Below, piece after piece: positions 24,734 through 32,601 of a DNA stretch of 36,916 nucleotides. Made by a program: the position numbers and the translations under genes. Position 1 is the stretch's first letter; each line of letters opens with the position of its first letter. The notes below the pieces were generated by a model that was given only the letters and a program-made list of their open reading frames with translations, did no database searches and was not told where the DNA came from. The stretch covers positions 1 through 36,916 of the forward strand of contig CAIZGN010000628.1 of assembly GCA_903932505.1 (NCBI GenBank), given 5' to 3'. Origin of the DNA: Candidatus Hydrogenedentota bacterium (GTDB taxonomy: Bacteria; Hydrogenedentota; Hydrogenedentia; Hydrogenedentales; CAIZGN01).

Positions 24734-26884
24734 TTGGTTTTCATGTTTTTCACACCATGGTGTCGCGAGATGGGTGGGCTTCACAAACTGCGTTTTGACC
24801 TCCACAAACAAATGGGCGGCCTCTTCAAGTTCGTCGATCATGGCCGTTAGCTCCTTGATCGTGACCGCGCGCCCGTCGCACAAATCGGCGATCTTATCTC
24901 GGACTATTGAACCATGCTCGCGGGCTACTTTGTGTCGCGAGTGACCCATCAACTGTGTTTTGGTCACGTCCTCAGAGCTCAGAACGGTGATGACCGAGTG
25001 CCGCAATTGTGCATCTTCAGCAGCCCGGCGTGCGGCAATAGTTCCCGCCGCATCGAATGGAATCAACACGCCACCCAATTCGGGGCCGGTCAACCGTTGG
25101 AGATATATGGGCTTCCCCTCTTCGCCTAAATTGCTTTTGCCGTGTCCAAGCACCAATATAGTTCCGGTGTCTTCGGGCAAGCCCTTGGTCTCTTCCGGGG
25201 TCGCAAGTCGTAATGTCAGCCGGGATCGTACCGCGCCCTCCTGCGCAGAAGAACCGCGTGCTGTGGCGTCCAAGGTGTTCTTGCCGGTGTGACATATCAG
25301 CAATAACGCGCAGTCCCGAGGAAGGACTGACCTCAGACACGCCATGACAGGGGCCATATCATCCGCATCATTTTCTTTCGCAACGCCGCCCATGACGGCG
25401 CTCAAGGTGTCGAGTACGAAGAGCCGGGTCCGGTTCACTTGCAGATGATTCCGTATCGCCATCAAATCGGGGCCGGGCAGTATTGCGCGGTCCGGGCCTC
25501 TGGATAGCGCCCGAAGCAAGCATGCTGGCAGTATCGAAAGGTACTCGCGCAGCTGCTCGCATTTGTTTTCAGTCAAATTAAAAGCGCGTGCGATTTTCTG
25601 TAGCCGACGGTGAACCTCTATCCCGTCCTCCTCCAACGTGGCGAGAACAACATGACCGGAACGGGGTGGGGCCATGCCGGGGATCAAGTTCGCTCCCGTC
25701 GCCACAGACACGCCAAGGGTCGCGCCAAACCAGCTTTTGCCAACGCCGGGCGGCGCAACCAACGAGGTGACAACGCCAGCCGGAACCGCGTAGCCGAGCA
25801 CGAAGTCGGTCGGCGGGATCGCTTTCGTGTCCCAGTTTTCGCCAAGGTTGTACCACGGCAAATCGGTGGTCGGGGCCGTGCTGGTCGCGTCATCACCAGG
25901 GGAGACCTCTGGCGTGTCCACGCCGGTGTGCCATACGGTATCATCCCATGCCAACGCTCGGGGCGCCGGTCGCGCAGCCACGGTCCGGGGCTTCGCCGCG
26001 CCGGACTTCCAACCGGACTCAATAGTCTTTCGGGCTTCGGCTTCTGGTAGTCCCGCAATCAGTGCGGCGGTCAACAAGCGGGTCTTCGGGTATTCGGGAT
26101 AGGGCCAAGTGTAGCCAGACAGCTTGTGCGCGACCCTGTTCAGCGTGGCGTTCCGCGTGCCCTCTGGGGCCGCCGCGATGACCGCGAGTTCGCCTTGAAG
26201 AGCAGTTTCGAGGTACTTATCCGAGCATGAAATGGGGGGCAATGTGGTCGCTGCTGAAGGCCGGGTGTCCCGTTCCTTGCGCGTCAGTCGCTCGTGCAAT
26301 TCGACCGGCCATGGGGCCAGAGGCATATCCTCGGGAGCACGGTCAGCAGCCCACCGGTAGGGCTCGCCATTATCCGGGTGGATACTGCCGGGGTAGACCA
26401 CTTGGCCGCCATCGCCACGCACGTCCACATTCGCAGCGATTTTACTAGCGCTGTTCTTTACGACGACGCCGGGAGGTGCAGCATAGTACAGGTGCATACC
26501 GCCCTTGCCCGTTATTGCCGTTACGGTTTCTCCTGTAAACCCATCGGGCAATCCAGCTAAGGCTCTTGTATTCTTGTCTGCGTCGAGGTCCAGCACGATC
26601 ACGCCGCTAGCTGCTCCGGTGCGCAGACCGATGTTTCCCGAGGCCGCCCATGCACGTGCGGTCTCAAGGGATTCTCGCGGGGCCGTAGACCATCCGATGT
26701 CCACGGGTTTCTTACCGACCAGTGGGGTGAAGCTCCACCCGCGATTGTGGCCGTCGCGGACATTCGCGACCCTTGCGTCCGCCGCCGATTGGGTGTACAA
26801 TAACGGTGTCGATTCTGTTTGTTGCCCTGGTTCACAGCCGGGGCTTTTTTGTTGTGGCGGCGAAAGTGCCGCTTCCGTCGTCAT
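24728..26884 (-). CDS. Primase-polymerase fused to a RepA-like AAA ATPase
   Basis: 718 residues from ATG 26884, which overlaps the HTH gene stop as ATGA. The N-terminal half (about 25-220) is a bifunctional primase-polymerase (AEP) domain: catalytic D99-L-D101 in VIVLDLDAD, GKGGMH131 and the VDVRGDGGQVVYPGS block. The C-terminal half is a RecA/RepA-type ATPase: Walker A APPGVGKS with K383, Walker B RLFVLDTLS with D491, then LLICHTGK. Together it would prime and unwind DNA to start element replication; phage satellites and plasmids carry such fusions. The frame extends to 26968 but the added residues are not family-like. The origin-like repeats overlap and follow its stop. Confidence 0.9.
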   Translation of the reverse strand: MTTEAALSPPQQKSPGCEPGQQTESTPLLYTQSAADARVANVRDGHNRGWSFTPLVGKKPVDIGWSTAPRESLETARAWAASGNIGLRTGAASGVIVLDLDADKNTRALAGLPDGFTGETVTAITGKGGMHLYYAAPPGVVVKNSASKIAANVDVRGDGGQVVYPGSIHPDNGEPYRWAADRAPEDMPLAPWPVELHERLTRKERDTRPSAATTLPPISCSDKYLETALQGELAVIAAAPEGTRNATLNRVAHKLSGYTWPYPEYPKTRLLTAALIAGLPEAEARKTIESGWKSGAAKPRTVAARPAPRALAWDDTVWHTGVDTPEVSPGDDATSTAPTTDLPWYNLGENWDTKAIPPTDFVLGYAVPAGVVTSLVAPPGVGKSWFGATLGVSVATGANLIPGMAPPRSGHVVLATLEEDGIEVHRRLQKIARAFNLTENKCEQLREYLSILPACLLRALSRGPDRAILPGPDLMAIRNHLQVNRTRLFVLDTLSAVMGGVAKENDADDMAPVMACLRSVLPRDCALLLICHTGKNTLDATARGSSAQEGAVRSRLTLRLATPEETKGLPEDTGTILVLGHGKSNLGEEGKPIYLQRLTGPELGGVLIPFDAAGTIAARRAAEDAQLRHSVITVLSSEDVTKTQLMGHSRHKVAREHGSIVRDKIADLCDGRAVTIKELTAMIDELEEAAHLFVEVKTQFVKPTHLATPWCEKHENQD

Positions 26885-27093
26885 GCGCAAACACTTTCTT
26901 TGACATGCGCGTCCAACCACGCATCCAGATCGCCAACGCGATAGAGCACGCGCACGCCGATCTTGCAAAACTTGGGGCCGGGTGTTTCGGAACGGGTTCT
27001 GCCCCTCATTCTGGCACGCCTCAGAAATGGAATCGACATTCCACAGTACGCGCTCGCCTGTTTTTCGTTCAACACATTGGCCATTTGGTTCAT
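26881..27093 (-). CDS. AlpA/Xis-like helix-turn-helix protein
   Basis: 70 residues, from ATG 27093 with AAGGAGA 7 bases upstream. MANVLNEKQASAYCGMSIPFLRRARMRG...GPKFCKIGVRVLYRVGDLDAWLDAH is the MerR-type winged helix of the HTH_17/AlpA-excisionase family: N-terminal LNEKQAS.Y.G.S...LRR, then the PK..KIG.RV.Y...DLDAWL wing. Such proteins help excision as directionality factors or regulate the element. The iteron pairs at 27161-27244 lie just upstream and could be its sites. Its stop overlaps the primase start, so both are translated together. Confidence 0.83.
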   Translation of the reverse strand: MNQMANVLNEKQASAYCGMSIPFLRRARMRGRTRSETPGPKFCKIGVRVLYRVGDLDAWLDAHVKESVCA

Positions 27094-27160
27094 GTTTTCG
27101 TCTCCTTGGTTTTGCGACTCGCGCCGCGTTTACCAGAGACTACCGCGTGTTTTTCGCTTG

Positions 27161-27244
27161 GAAAGTAGAAAGAAAGTAGGAAAGCCCGCGCACCCTTGTA
27201 TTTATTGGGCGGCGGGCCTCGAAAAGAAAGTAGGAAGAAACTAG
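27161..27244. repeat. Paired GAAAGTAG iterons around a hairpin, upstream of the HTH gene
   Basis: GAAAGTAG at 27161, 27172 and 27226, and GAAACTAG at 27237. Spacing within each pair is 11 bases and the pairs are exactly 65 bases apart. Between them GCCCGC (27184-27189) and GCGGGC (27212-27217) can pair around an AT-rich loop (TTGTATTTATT). The block overlaps the stop of the 144-residue gene. Probably Xis, replication-protein or regulator sites. Confidence 0.6.
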
Positions 27245-27675
27245 AACCGTGGTTTGTGTTGTATTGTGGGTATCATTTTGGTCACCTTGGAAAGCATTTT
27301 CTCGCGCTCTTTGACAAGCCAACGGTTAAACGAAGCCGGATCTATGCGGCGGTTTTTTCGCGTGCCGATACTTTCAAGGCCACCCGGCACGCACGCCTTG
27401 GTTATCGCGGTTCCGGCGGCTTCAATGGTGATGCTTTTCAGCGCCGGATAGTCCCGCGTGAAGCCTTCGCGCATATCGTAAAACTTTTGAGCGGCTTCCC
27501 CATGCGTGTGCCAGCCGGGCGGCGCCTTCGGTTTCGTGGCTGGTTCGGGAATGCCTTCAGCCTCACGCCACAGACGGCGAATGTGATCGCTCATGACGGC
27601 GCTCACCTGACGCTCGCGCTCGCGTTCAAGCGCAAGCAAGGCTTTGCTCGCTTCAATGGTTTCTTCAGGTGTCAT
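27241..27675 (-). CDS. 144-residue protein next to the integrase, function unknown
   Basis: It starts at ATG 27675, overlapping the integrase stop as ATGA. The N-terminal third is helical and charged (EETIEASKALLALERERERQVSAVMSDHIRRLWREAEGIPEP); the middle is basic and Pro-rich (ATKPKAPPGWHTHGEAAQKFYDMREGF); the C-terminus (RKNRRIDPASFNRWLVKEREKML) looks like it could bind nucleic acid. No known family is recognised. Cotranslation with the integrase suggests a role in recombination or its control. Confidence 0.62.
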   Translation of the reverse strand: MTPEETIEASKALLALERERERQVSAVMSDHIRRLWREAEGIPEPATKPKAPPGWHTHGEAAQKFYDMREGFTRDYPALKSITIEAAGTAITKACVPGGLESIGTRKNRRIDPASFNRWLVKEREKMLSKVTKMIPTIQHKPRF

Positions 27676-28967
27676 TGTGTGTTTTCCTTCGCGAATTCGA
27701 GCACGTTGGAGGCGTTTCCTCTGTCCAGCAACGCCACCGCCGCCGCCCGGTTGGCCGGTGCAAGGTGCGCATACCGCAAAACCATTTTTATGTCGGAATG
27801 GCCCAACAATTCGCGGACAACGTTCAAGTCCGCGCCCGCCTGTACCAGTTTGCTTGCGAAGTCATGGCGCATGTCATGCCAGCGGAACGCTCCGAAAAGT
27901 CCAGCGGCCTTGAGTACTTCGCGCCATGCGCCGTTACAGTGATCAAACTTGAGGCCCGTTTTCGGAGACTTGAACACAAGGCCCGTGCTGCCTGTTTGCT
28001 CGCGCCACGCTTGAAGCGTTTCCCGCGCCGTTTGGTTCAATGGAACATGGCGGCTTCGCGCGTTCTTAGCCACGGTGCCGCGCACCACAAGCGACGGGGC
28101 CGGGCCTTCAAGAGTTATGTCTCGCCATTCGATACTGAATAATTCATTTCTGCGAAGGCCACTATTCAGACTCAACAAAACCATGGCCCTCAAGTGATCG
28201 GCAAATTTGCACTTGCGAAGATCCGGCAACTCTTCAAGGTTTCGCGCCCGCCGCCATGCGTTGTAGCGGGTGCGGCGTTCCCTCAATTCATTCTCGCGGA
28301 AATTCAGTGCCGCCAAGAGCCGCGTCCCCTCTGCGGGTTCCAAGAAACGCGCCACCGCGCTTGTGTCCGCGCGGCCCAGCTTGATACCGGCCAACGGGTT
28401 TTCCGCCAGCATACCCCATTCCACGGCCTTTGAAAATGCCGCCCGCAATGCGGCGAAGTCTCGGCCTATCGTGGTTTCGGTGGCCGGTTTTTTGCGGCCT
28501 TTCAGTGGTGTTTTCAGCCGCGCGGCCCGGTGCTTTTCAAAGTCCCATTTGGTGAGTTCCGCCAACCGTTTGCTCAACAATGGCACAAAACCGCTCAGAA
28601 TGCGTGCTACTGCGTCCTTGTGGCTTTTCAAGCGGCCCGCCGCCCATGGTTGATAGTGCTCGGAAACGAATTTCCCCAGCGTCAGATCGGCGAGGTTCTC
28701 GCGCCGCGCCTGTGCCGGATCTTCCCCTTGGACAATGGCGGCATAGTGTTCGGCGGCCTTCTCGCGTGCCTGGGCACAAGCGAGCAAGGAGGCGTCGCCG
28801 ATCCGCACTCGGCCTCGAGCGCCGGTGGAAAGCCTGTATCGAAAGTAGAACATTTTGGCGCCCGACACCTGCACGCGGACTGATAGTCCCTTGGTGTCGG
28901 TATCGGCAACCTCGTATGGCGTTTCCTTTGGCGTGAGTTTTTCAATGGCCTTGTTTGTGAATTTCAT
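27672..28967 (-). CDS. Tyrosine recombinase (DUF4102-type integrase)
   Basis: 431 residues from ATG 28967, with GGAGA 5 bases upstream; the frame to 28979 adds only four residues. The N-terminus (about 1-85) is the DUF4102 arm-binding domain of P4-like integrases (KFTNKAIEKLTPKETPYEVADTDTKGLSVRV). A SAM-like core-binding domain follows. The catalytic domain has R272 in NSGLRRNEL, H364-x-x-R367 in WHDMRHDF, a GHSD motif and nucleophile Y399 in LRYAHL. It carries out site-specific recombination between the element and tRNA-Ala. It is the gene nearest attR and is read inward from a promoter at 29008-29036; arm-type repeats cover its leader. Confidence 0.95.
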   Translation of the reverse strand: MKFTNKAIEKLTPKETPYEVADTDTKGLSVRVQVSGAKMFYFRYRLSTGARGRVRIGDASLLACAQAREKAAEHYAAIVQGEDPAQARRENLADLTLGKFVSEHYQPWAAGRLKSHKDAVARILSGFVPLLSKRLAELTKWDFEKHRAARLKTPLKGRKKPATETTIGRDFAALRAAFSKAVEWGMLAENPLAGIKLGRADTSAVARFLEPAEGTRLLAALNFRENELRERRTRYNAWRRARNLEELPDLRKCKFADHLRAMVLLSLNSGLRRNELFSIEWRDITLEGPAPSLVVRGTVAKNARSRHVPLNQTARETLQAWREQTGSTGLVFKSPKTGLKFDHCNGAWREVLKAAGLFGAFRWHDMRHDFASKLVQAGADLNVVRELLGHSDIKMVLRYAHLAPANRAAAVALLDRGNASNVLEFAKENTQ

Positions 28968-28980
28968 GGCGCTCTCCATT

Positions 28981-29002
28981 CATGTGTCCCGTATGTGTCC
29001 CA
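28981..29002. repeat. Right arm-type repeat pair (2 x ATGTGTCCC) over the int start region
   Basis: Exact copy of the 22-bp sequence at 22584-22605. It begins 14 bases before the integrase ATG and ends 6 bases from the -10 box, covering the expected transcription start. Integrase bound here should block its own promoter (inference). Confidence 0.7.
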
Positions 29003-29007
29003 AGAGA

Positions 29008-29036
29008 ATTATACGCCAATGCAAACGAAAATACAA
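29008..29036 (-). promoter_or_regulatory. Integrase promoter
   Basis: On the minus strand TTGTAT (29031-29036), a 17-base spacer and a perfect TATAAT (29008-29013). Transcription would start near 29001, inside the arm-type repeat, and read the whole gene string of the element. Confidence 0.65.
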
Positions 29037-29144
29037 CCAGTAAACAGGGAGACGCTATTTTAGCCCTGTATTCATTGGGTGAAATGATACCGTTCCGTAT
29101 TCACAAGTTTACAGCGGAACATAGGGAAAGCAAGCAAGAACGGT

Positions 29145-29191
29145 TTCGCAATGCGGAGGCCAGGAGTTCGATCCTCCTCAGCTCCACCAAC
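29145..29191. repeat. attR: 47-bp copy of the tRNA-Ala 3' half
   Basis: A perfect copy of 22472-22518 without the 5' half of the tRNA; it is therefore not a functional gene. The integrase gene starts 178 bases to its left. Confidence 0.95.
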
Positions 29192-29202
29192 GTAAATAAT
29201 TT

Positions 29203-29255
29203 CCCCTGAAAGACAGGTTCTCAAAAAGACCGGTTTCTCAGGGGTTTTCATTTTC
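29203..29255 (+). terminator. Original tRNA-Ala terminator, displaced by the element
   Basis: CCCCTGA (29203-29209) pairs with TCAGGGG (29238-29244), with extra pairing of GAC/GGT-rich inner parts, then TTTTCATTTT. It lies 12 bases after attR; without the element it would lie 12 bases after the tRNA's repeat end. Confidence 0.7.
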
Positions 29256-29331
29256 TCCCCCCGCGACTAGGTGCAATCTCCCCGCAGGAACGCCTATCAT
29301 ACGTCCACTTTCAACAAGGAGGAGAACCTCG

Positions 29332-30489
29332 ATGCACAGAACCTATACCCGATACTGGATGCTTGGCGCGGCACTCATACTTGCGGCCCGAATACACGCC
29401 GCAGAAACAACGCCCTTGCCCGCCCCCGAAAAGCCGGGCCCCTACGCCGTAGGGGTCACGACCATGCGCTTTGACGACAGTACGCGCACGGATGCCACAA
29501 CCAAGGCACCCCGCGTCCTCATGACCGAAATCTGGTATCCGGCCACGGAAGACGCGCGGTCCCTCCCCAAGAATCGCCTGATGGATTTCTTTGAGCGCAC
29601 GGAAAATCCGGAACTCGCCCTTGTGCTGCAACTCGGCTTCCGTGCAAACATCGTCGAAGCCGACAAAGCCTTCCAGAATTTCGCGGTGCGCGATGCCCGG
29701 GTTGCCGACGGCTTGTTTCCCTTGCTCCTGTTCTCCCATGGCAACGGAGGACTCCGCATGCAAAACGCTTTCTGGTGCGAACACATGGCCAGCCACGGCT
29801 ATATCGTTGTGGCCCCGGATCACACTGGAAATTGCGGAGTAACCCTCATTGACGGGCAATTGGTGTCCTTCGACGACTCCAAGGAGGGTCGAGAGAAATC
29901 ACGCATCGACCGTCCCAAGGATCTGTCATTCCTCATCGACAAAATGGACCAGTTCAACAAGGGCGGAGACAGTCGCTTTCGCGGGAAACTCGACCTCGAG
30001 CACATCGGTGTCGCGGGCCACTCCTTCGGCGGCTTTACCTCCGTGTGGATGGCTGACAGCGACCCGCGCGTCAAGGCCATCGCCCCTATGGCCGGCGTCG
30101 CAGAAACCTGCCAGAACGTGACCCTGCCCGCCATGGCGCTCATCGCCACCGAGGATGACACCCTCGGTCTTGAGCGTACCGAGGCCATCCGCAAGTTCTA
30201 TGACGCGCGCACAGGCCCCGCCTACGCCGTCGAATTCAAGAACGCCGGACACTACTCCTTCACCGAGATGTATCAGCTTAACCCCACCTTCGGCGACGGC
30301 GTGGGCAAAGGAAAACGCCTGGCCTCCGGCGAAGCCCTGGACTACATCGGACGAGATACCGCCTTCCACCTCACCAACGCCTACACCACCGCGTTCTTCG
30401 GAAAGTTCCTCAAGGGCCAGACAGGGTATGACGTTTATCTGGAAGCCAACCACGACCCGAAGGAACTTGAGGTGAAATGGAAGAAGTAA
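29332..30489 (+). CDS. Secreted alpha/beta hydrolase (PAF-acetylhydrolase/dienelactone hydrolase-like)
   Basis: 385 residues with a signal peptide (MHRTYTRYWMLGAALILAARIHAAE). The core has a FPLLLFSHGNGG oxyanion segment, the nucleophile elbow GVAGHSFGG with S231, an acid in LIATEDDTLG near residue 270 and base H307 in KNAGHYSF. A stretch RPKDLSFLIDKMDQFNK precedes the elbow as in bacterial platelet-activating-factor acetylhydrolase-like esterases. It probably cleaves small esters or lipids outside the cytoplasm. AAGGAGG stands before the ATG. It stands alone between the displaced tRNA terminator and the toxin-antitoxin pair; a weak TATCAT box lies about 35 bases upstream. Confidence 0.87.
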   Translation: MHRTYTRYWMLGAALILAARIHAAETTPLPAPEKPGPYAVGVTTMRFDDSTRTDATTKAPRVLMTEIWYPATEDARSLPKNRLMDFFERTENPELALVLQLGFRANIVEADKAFQNFAVRDARVADGLFPLLLFSHGNGGLRMQNAFWCEHMASHGYIVVAPDHTGNCGVTLIDGQLVSFDDSKEGREKSRIDRPKDLSFLIDKMDQFNKGGDSRFRGKLDLEHIGVAGHSFGGFTSVWMADSDPRVKAIAPMAGVAETCQNVTLPAMALIATEDDTLGLERTEAIRKFYDARTGPAYAVEFKNAGHYSFTEMYQLNPTFGDGVGKGKRLASGEALDYIGRDTAFHLTNAYTTAFFGKFLKGQTGYDVYLEANHDPKELEVKWKK

Positions 30490-30500
30490 GCCGCGCAAGA

Positions 30501-30530
30501 TTTACTGGAGCGTAGCCAGTAGGATACAAT
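30501..30530 (+). promoter_or_regulatory. Toxin-antitoxin promoter with built-in operator
   Basis: TTTACT (30501-30506), 18 bases, TACAAT (30525-30530). The dyad TACTGG (30503-30508) / CCAGTA (30516-30521) lies over the -35 box and spacer, where the antitoxin could bind. The expected start falls on the toxin ATG at 30537, so the message may be leaderless. Confidence 0.45.
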
Positions 30531-30536
30531 GAGAGC

Positions 30537-30827
30537 ATGATAGAGATCCGCAAGACCGATACTTTCGCGAAATGGCTCGACGGCTTGTCGGACATTCAGG
30601 CGCGGGCCCGCATTCTTGTTCGAATGGATCGTTTGAGGGAGGGTAATCTTGGGGATGTTAAGCCCGTGGGCGAAGGGGTCTCGGAACTACGGATTGCTCA
30701 TGGCCCAGGCTATCGTGTGTATTTTATCAAGCGAGGAACAGAGCTAATCATCCTTTTGGCGGGTGGCGACAAGCGAAGCCAAACGTCGGACATCAAAACT
30801 GCGATACATCTCGCACGGAATCTCTAA
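30537..30827 (+). CDS. higB: HigB/RelE-superfamily toxin
   Basis: 96 residues, the usual size for the 'addiction module killer protein' (TIGR02683-type) group. MIEIRKTDTFAKWLDGLSDIQARARILVRMDRLREGNLGDVKPVGEGVSELRI, then GYRVYFIKRGTELIILLAGGDKRSQTSDIKTA. The RVYF strand, the LAGGDKR(T/S)Q block and the preceding basic residues are the family signature. Members are ribosome-dependent mRNA interferases. It stands before its antitoxin, the higBA order, with the toxin stop lying against the antitoxin ribosome site, so antitoxin synthesis is coupled to it. Confidence 0.88.
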   Translation: MIEIRKTDTFAKWLDGLSDIQARARILVRMDRLREGNLGDVKPVGEGVSELRIAHGPGYRVYFIKRGTELIILLAGGDKRSQTSDIKTAIHLARNL

Positions 30828-30837
30828 GGAGGTTATC

Positions 30838-31140
30838 ATGCCCAAGACCTTAACAACCCAATACGATACCGCTGAACATCTTCGGACCCCCGAAGAAATG
30901 GCTGCATATCTGGAAGCATGTATGGAAGAGGCGCATGGCGATGCCGCCTTCGTAGCCAAAGCCTTAGGCAATATCACCCGCGCCAAAGGCATGTCGCAAG
31001 TGGCACGCGATGCAGGTCTGTCGCGTGAAAGCCTCTACAAGGCCCTGTCCGGGGAACGCAACCCGAGCTTTGACACCATCCTGAAGGTTATCGGTGCTCT
31101 GGGGCTGAAGTTACACGCCGAACCCGCACTGAAGCGCTAA
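30838..31140 (+). CDS. higA: HigA-type antitoxin, HTH
   Basis: 100 residues from ATG 30838 with a perfect AAGGAGG 6 bases upstream. TTQYDTAEHLRTPEEMAAYLEACMEEA is the N-terminal part that wraps the toxin; GNITRAKGMSQVARDAGLSRESLYKALSGERNPSFDTILKVIGALGLKL is a Cro/CI-type HTH (TIGR02684-type antidote). It should neutralise the toxin and repress the pair's promoter. An alternative start upstream (30763) lies inside the toxin gene and is rejected. Confidence 0.9.
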   Translation: MPKTLTTQYDTAEHLRTPEEMAAYLEACMEEAHGDAAFVAKALGNITRAKGMSQVARDAGLSRESLYKALSGERNPSFDTILKVIGALGLKLHAEPALKR

Positions 31141-31275
31141 CGGCATCCTAGCCAAGCCCGCTAACTCGCGTGCATGAGCGTGGAGAAGCATCATGACACC
31201 CTTACCCACGCTGAAAACAGTCGGACTGGTCTTGCGGCCGTTTTCAAAGCGTGAGATAGGCCACGGTCGCCGTCG

Positions 31276-31364
31276 CAAGATTTCTCGCATTCGCTCGAAA
31301 TGACCGCCCGCGTTGACCTACGGCTCTCTTTGCCTGTCATTTCGAGCGCAAGCGAGAAATCTTG
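31276..31364. repeat. MITE/REP-like inverted repeat, 29-bp arms
   Basis: Arms at 31276-31304 (begins CAAGATTTCTCGC) and 31336-31364 (ends GCGAGAAATCTTG) match in 27 of 29 positions as inverted copies, with 31 bases between. No frame is conserved across it. It fills the gap between the antitoxin gene and the URO-D-like gene (31141-31413), which otherwise shows nothing else. Confidence 0.7.
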
Positions 31365-31413
31365 TCCCACGACCACCCGAAACGCCGCACTTGCAATTCG
31401 GCTTCTTACTCGC

Positions 31414-32568
31414 TCACCCGAACACCTGACGCATGCGTTCGCAGTAATACTGGACATTGTCCCACTCGCCATCGGGTGCGATGCGGTGGTCGGGGCAGGG
31501 CAGATAACCACCCAAATCGACCAGCGGTTTGAGGCGTTCGATTTCCGCGTCGATGGCGGCGCGGTCTTGCGAAAAGACGACCTTGTTCATGCCGCCCACA
31601 CCGAGCAAGCCCTTGCCATATTTCTCGCGCCATGGCGCGATGCTGGCATTCCAGGTCCCCACTTCGATGGGGAACATCGTGTTGACGCCGTTTTCGACCC
31701 ATGTGGGCACAAGCGCATCGATGCACCCGTCGCAATCCACAGACACCACGGTGATGCCATGCTGGTGACACAAATCCGTGATGCGGCGGTAATGCGGTCC
31801 CACTTTTTCGTGAAAGACGGAAGGGATCACGAGCGGGCCGTTCTTGAAGCAAATATCCTCCCAGAAATGGGCGAAATCGAATTTCGCGCCAGTCTCAAGG
31901 ACGGATTTCGTGCAGCGGTAACAAAGGTCGCCCACGGTGTTGATAATCTCGTCGTAAAGTTCGGGATCTTCCATCATCATATAGCTGACGCCGGTCACGC
32001 CGACGATGTCCCGGATGATGCCGAAAAGACTTCCGCAGAAGATGCCAAGCGGTTCCTCACGCTCGCCGGTACACAAGTGGTCGGAACCACCCGCATCAAA
32101 ACGCACCATTCTGTCGCCGACCCGGGTACGAGATTCCGTGACGCGATCCTCGTGATAAACCAGACGGTGTTTATAGTGCTCTTCCCAGTCCTTGCGGGTC
32201 TTCAACAAATGGTCGATCTCGGCGGGTATGGATGTGGCCCCTTTCTTGCGCAAGACGATAACCCCATCCCGATTGAGCACCTTTTCCATGCCGTCGTCCA
32301 TCGTCTCAACAACTTTTTCCTCAAACCACGGCCGCAATCCGGTGCCCACGCCGAAGCAGTTGCTCCAGTTAAAGTCGAAACCCAGTTTCCGGGCGATGGT
32401 CACATCGTGCTCGTTATTGTCGCCCCAACCCTTGGCCTCTTCCTGCGTGATATGGCCTTCCCCGGCCCATTTCTCGAGCGTTTCCCGCCAGTATCCGAAA
32501 TGGACGACCGGAAGCCGGTCATAGGATTCATAATTTAACACGGCCATGGCGCGTTGCCGATTATTCAT
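31414..32568 (-). CDS. URO-D-superfamily protein (probable methyltransferase)
   Basis: 384 residues of the uroporphyrinogen decarboxylase/methyltransferase TIM-barrel family. It starts MNNRQRAMAVLNYESYDRLPVVHFGYW, has a DPELYDEIINTVGDLCYRCTK helix, FDFAHFWEDICFKNGPLVIPSVFHEKVGPHYRRITDLCHQHG and VVSVDCDGCIDALVP; the last blocks resemble the metal/corrinoid methyltransferase branch rather than true HemE. Paralogues of this kind are very numerous in Planctomycetes-like genomes and may demethylate sugars or amines; the substrate is unknown. AAGGAAG lies before ATG 32568. It lies 33 bases behind yhbY on the same strand. Confidence 0.85.
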   Translation of the reverse strand: MNNRQRAMAVLNYESYDRLPVVHFGYWRETLEKWAGEGHITQEEAKGWGDNNEHDVTIARKLGFDFNWSNCFGVGTGLRPWFEEKVVETMDDGMEKVLNRDGVIVLRKKGATSIPAEIDHLLKTRKDWEEHYKHRLVYHEDRVTESRTRVGDRMVRFDAGGSDHLCTGEREEPLGIFCGSLFGIIRDIVGVTGVSYMMMEDPELYDEIINTVGDLCYRCTKSVLETGAKFDFAHFWEDICFKNGPLVIPSVFHEKVGPHYRRITDLCHQHGITVVSVDCDGCIDALVPTWVENGVNTMFPIEVGTWNASIAPWREKYGKGLLGVGGMNKVVFSQDRAAIDAEIERLKPLVDLGGYLPCPDHRIAPDGEWDNVQYYCERMRQVFG

Positions 32569-32601
32569 GACGAGTCTTCCTTCTTATGATTCTTTGCCGC
32601 C

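Noticed and set aside
27196-27942. 248-codon plus-strand frame over the integrase end and the 144-residue gene
   Set aside because: It is antisense to the integrase catalytic domain and starts within the iteron block without a ribosome site.
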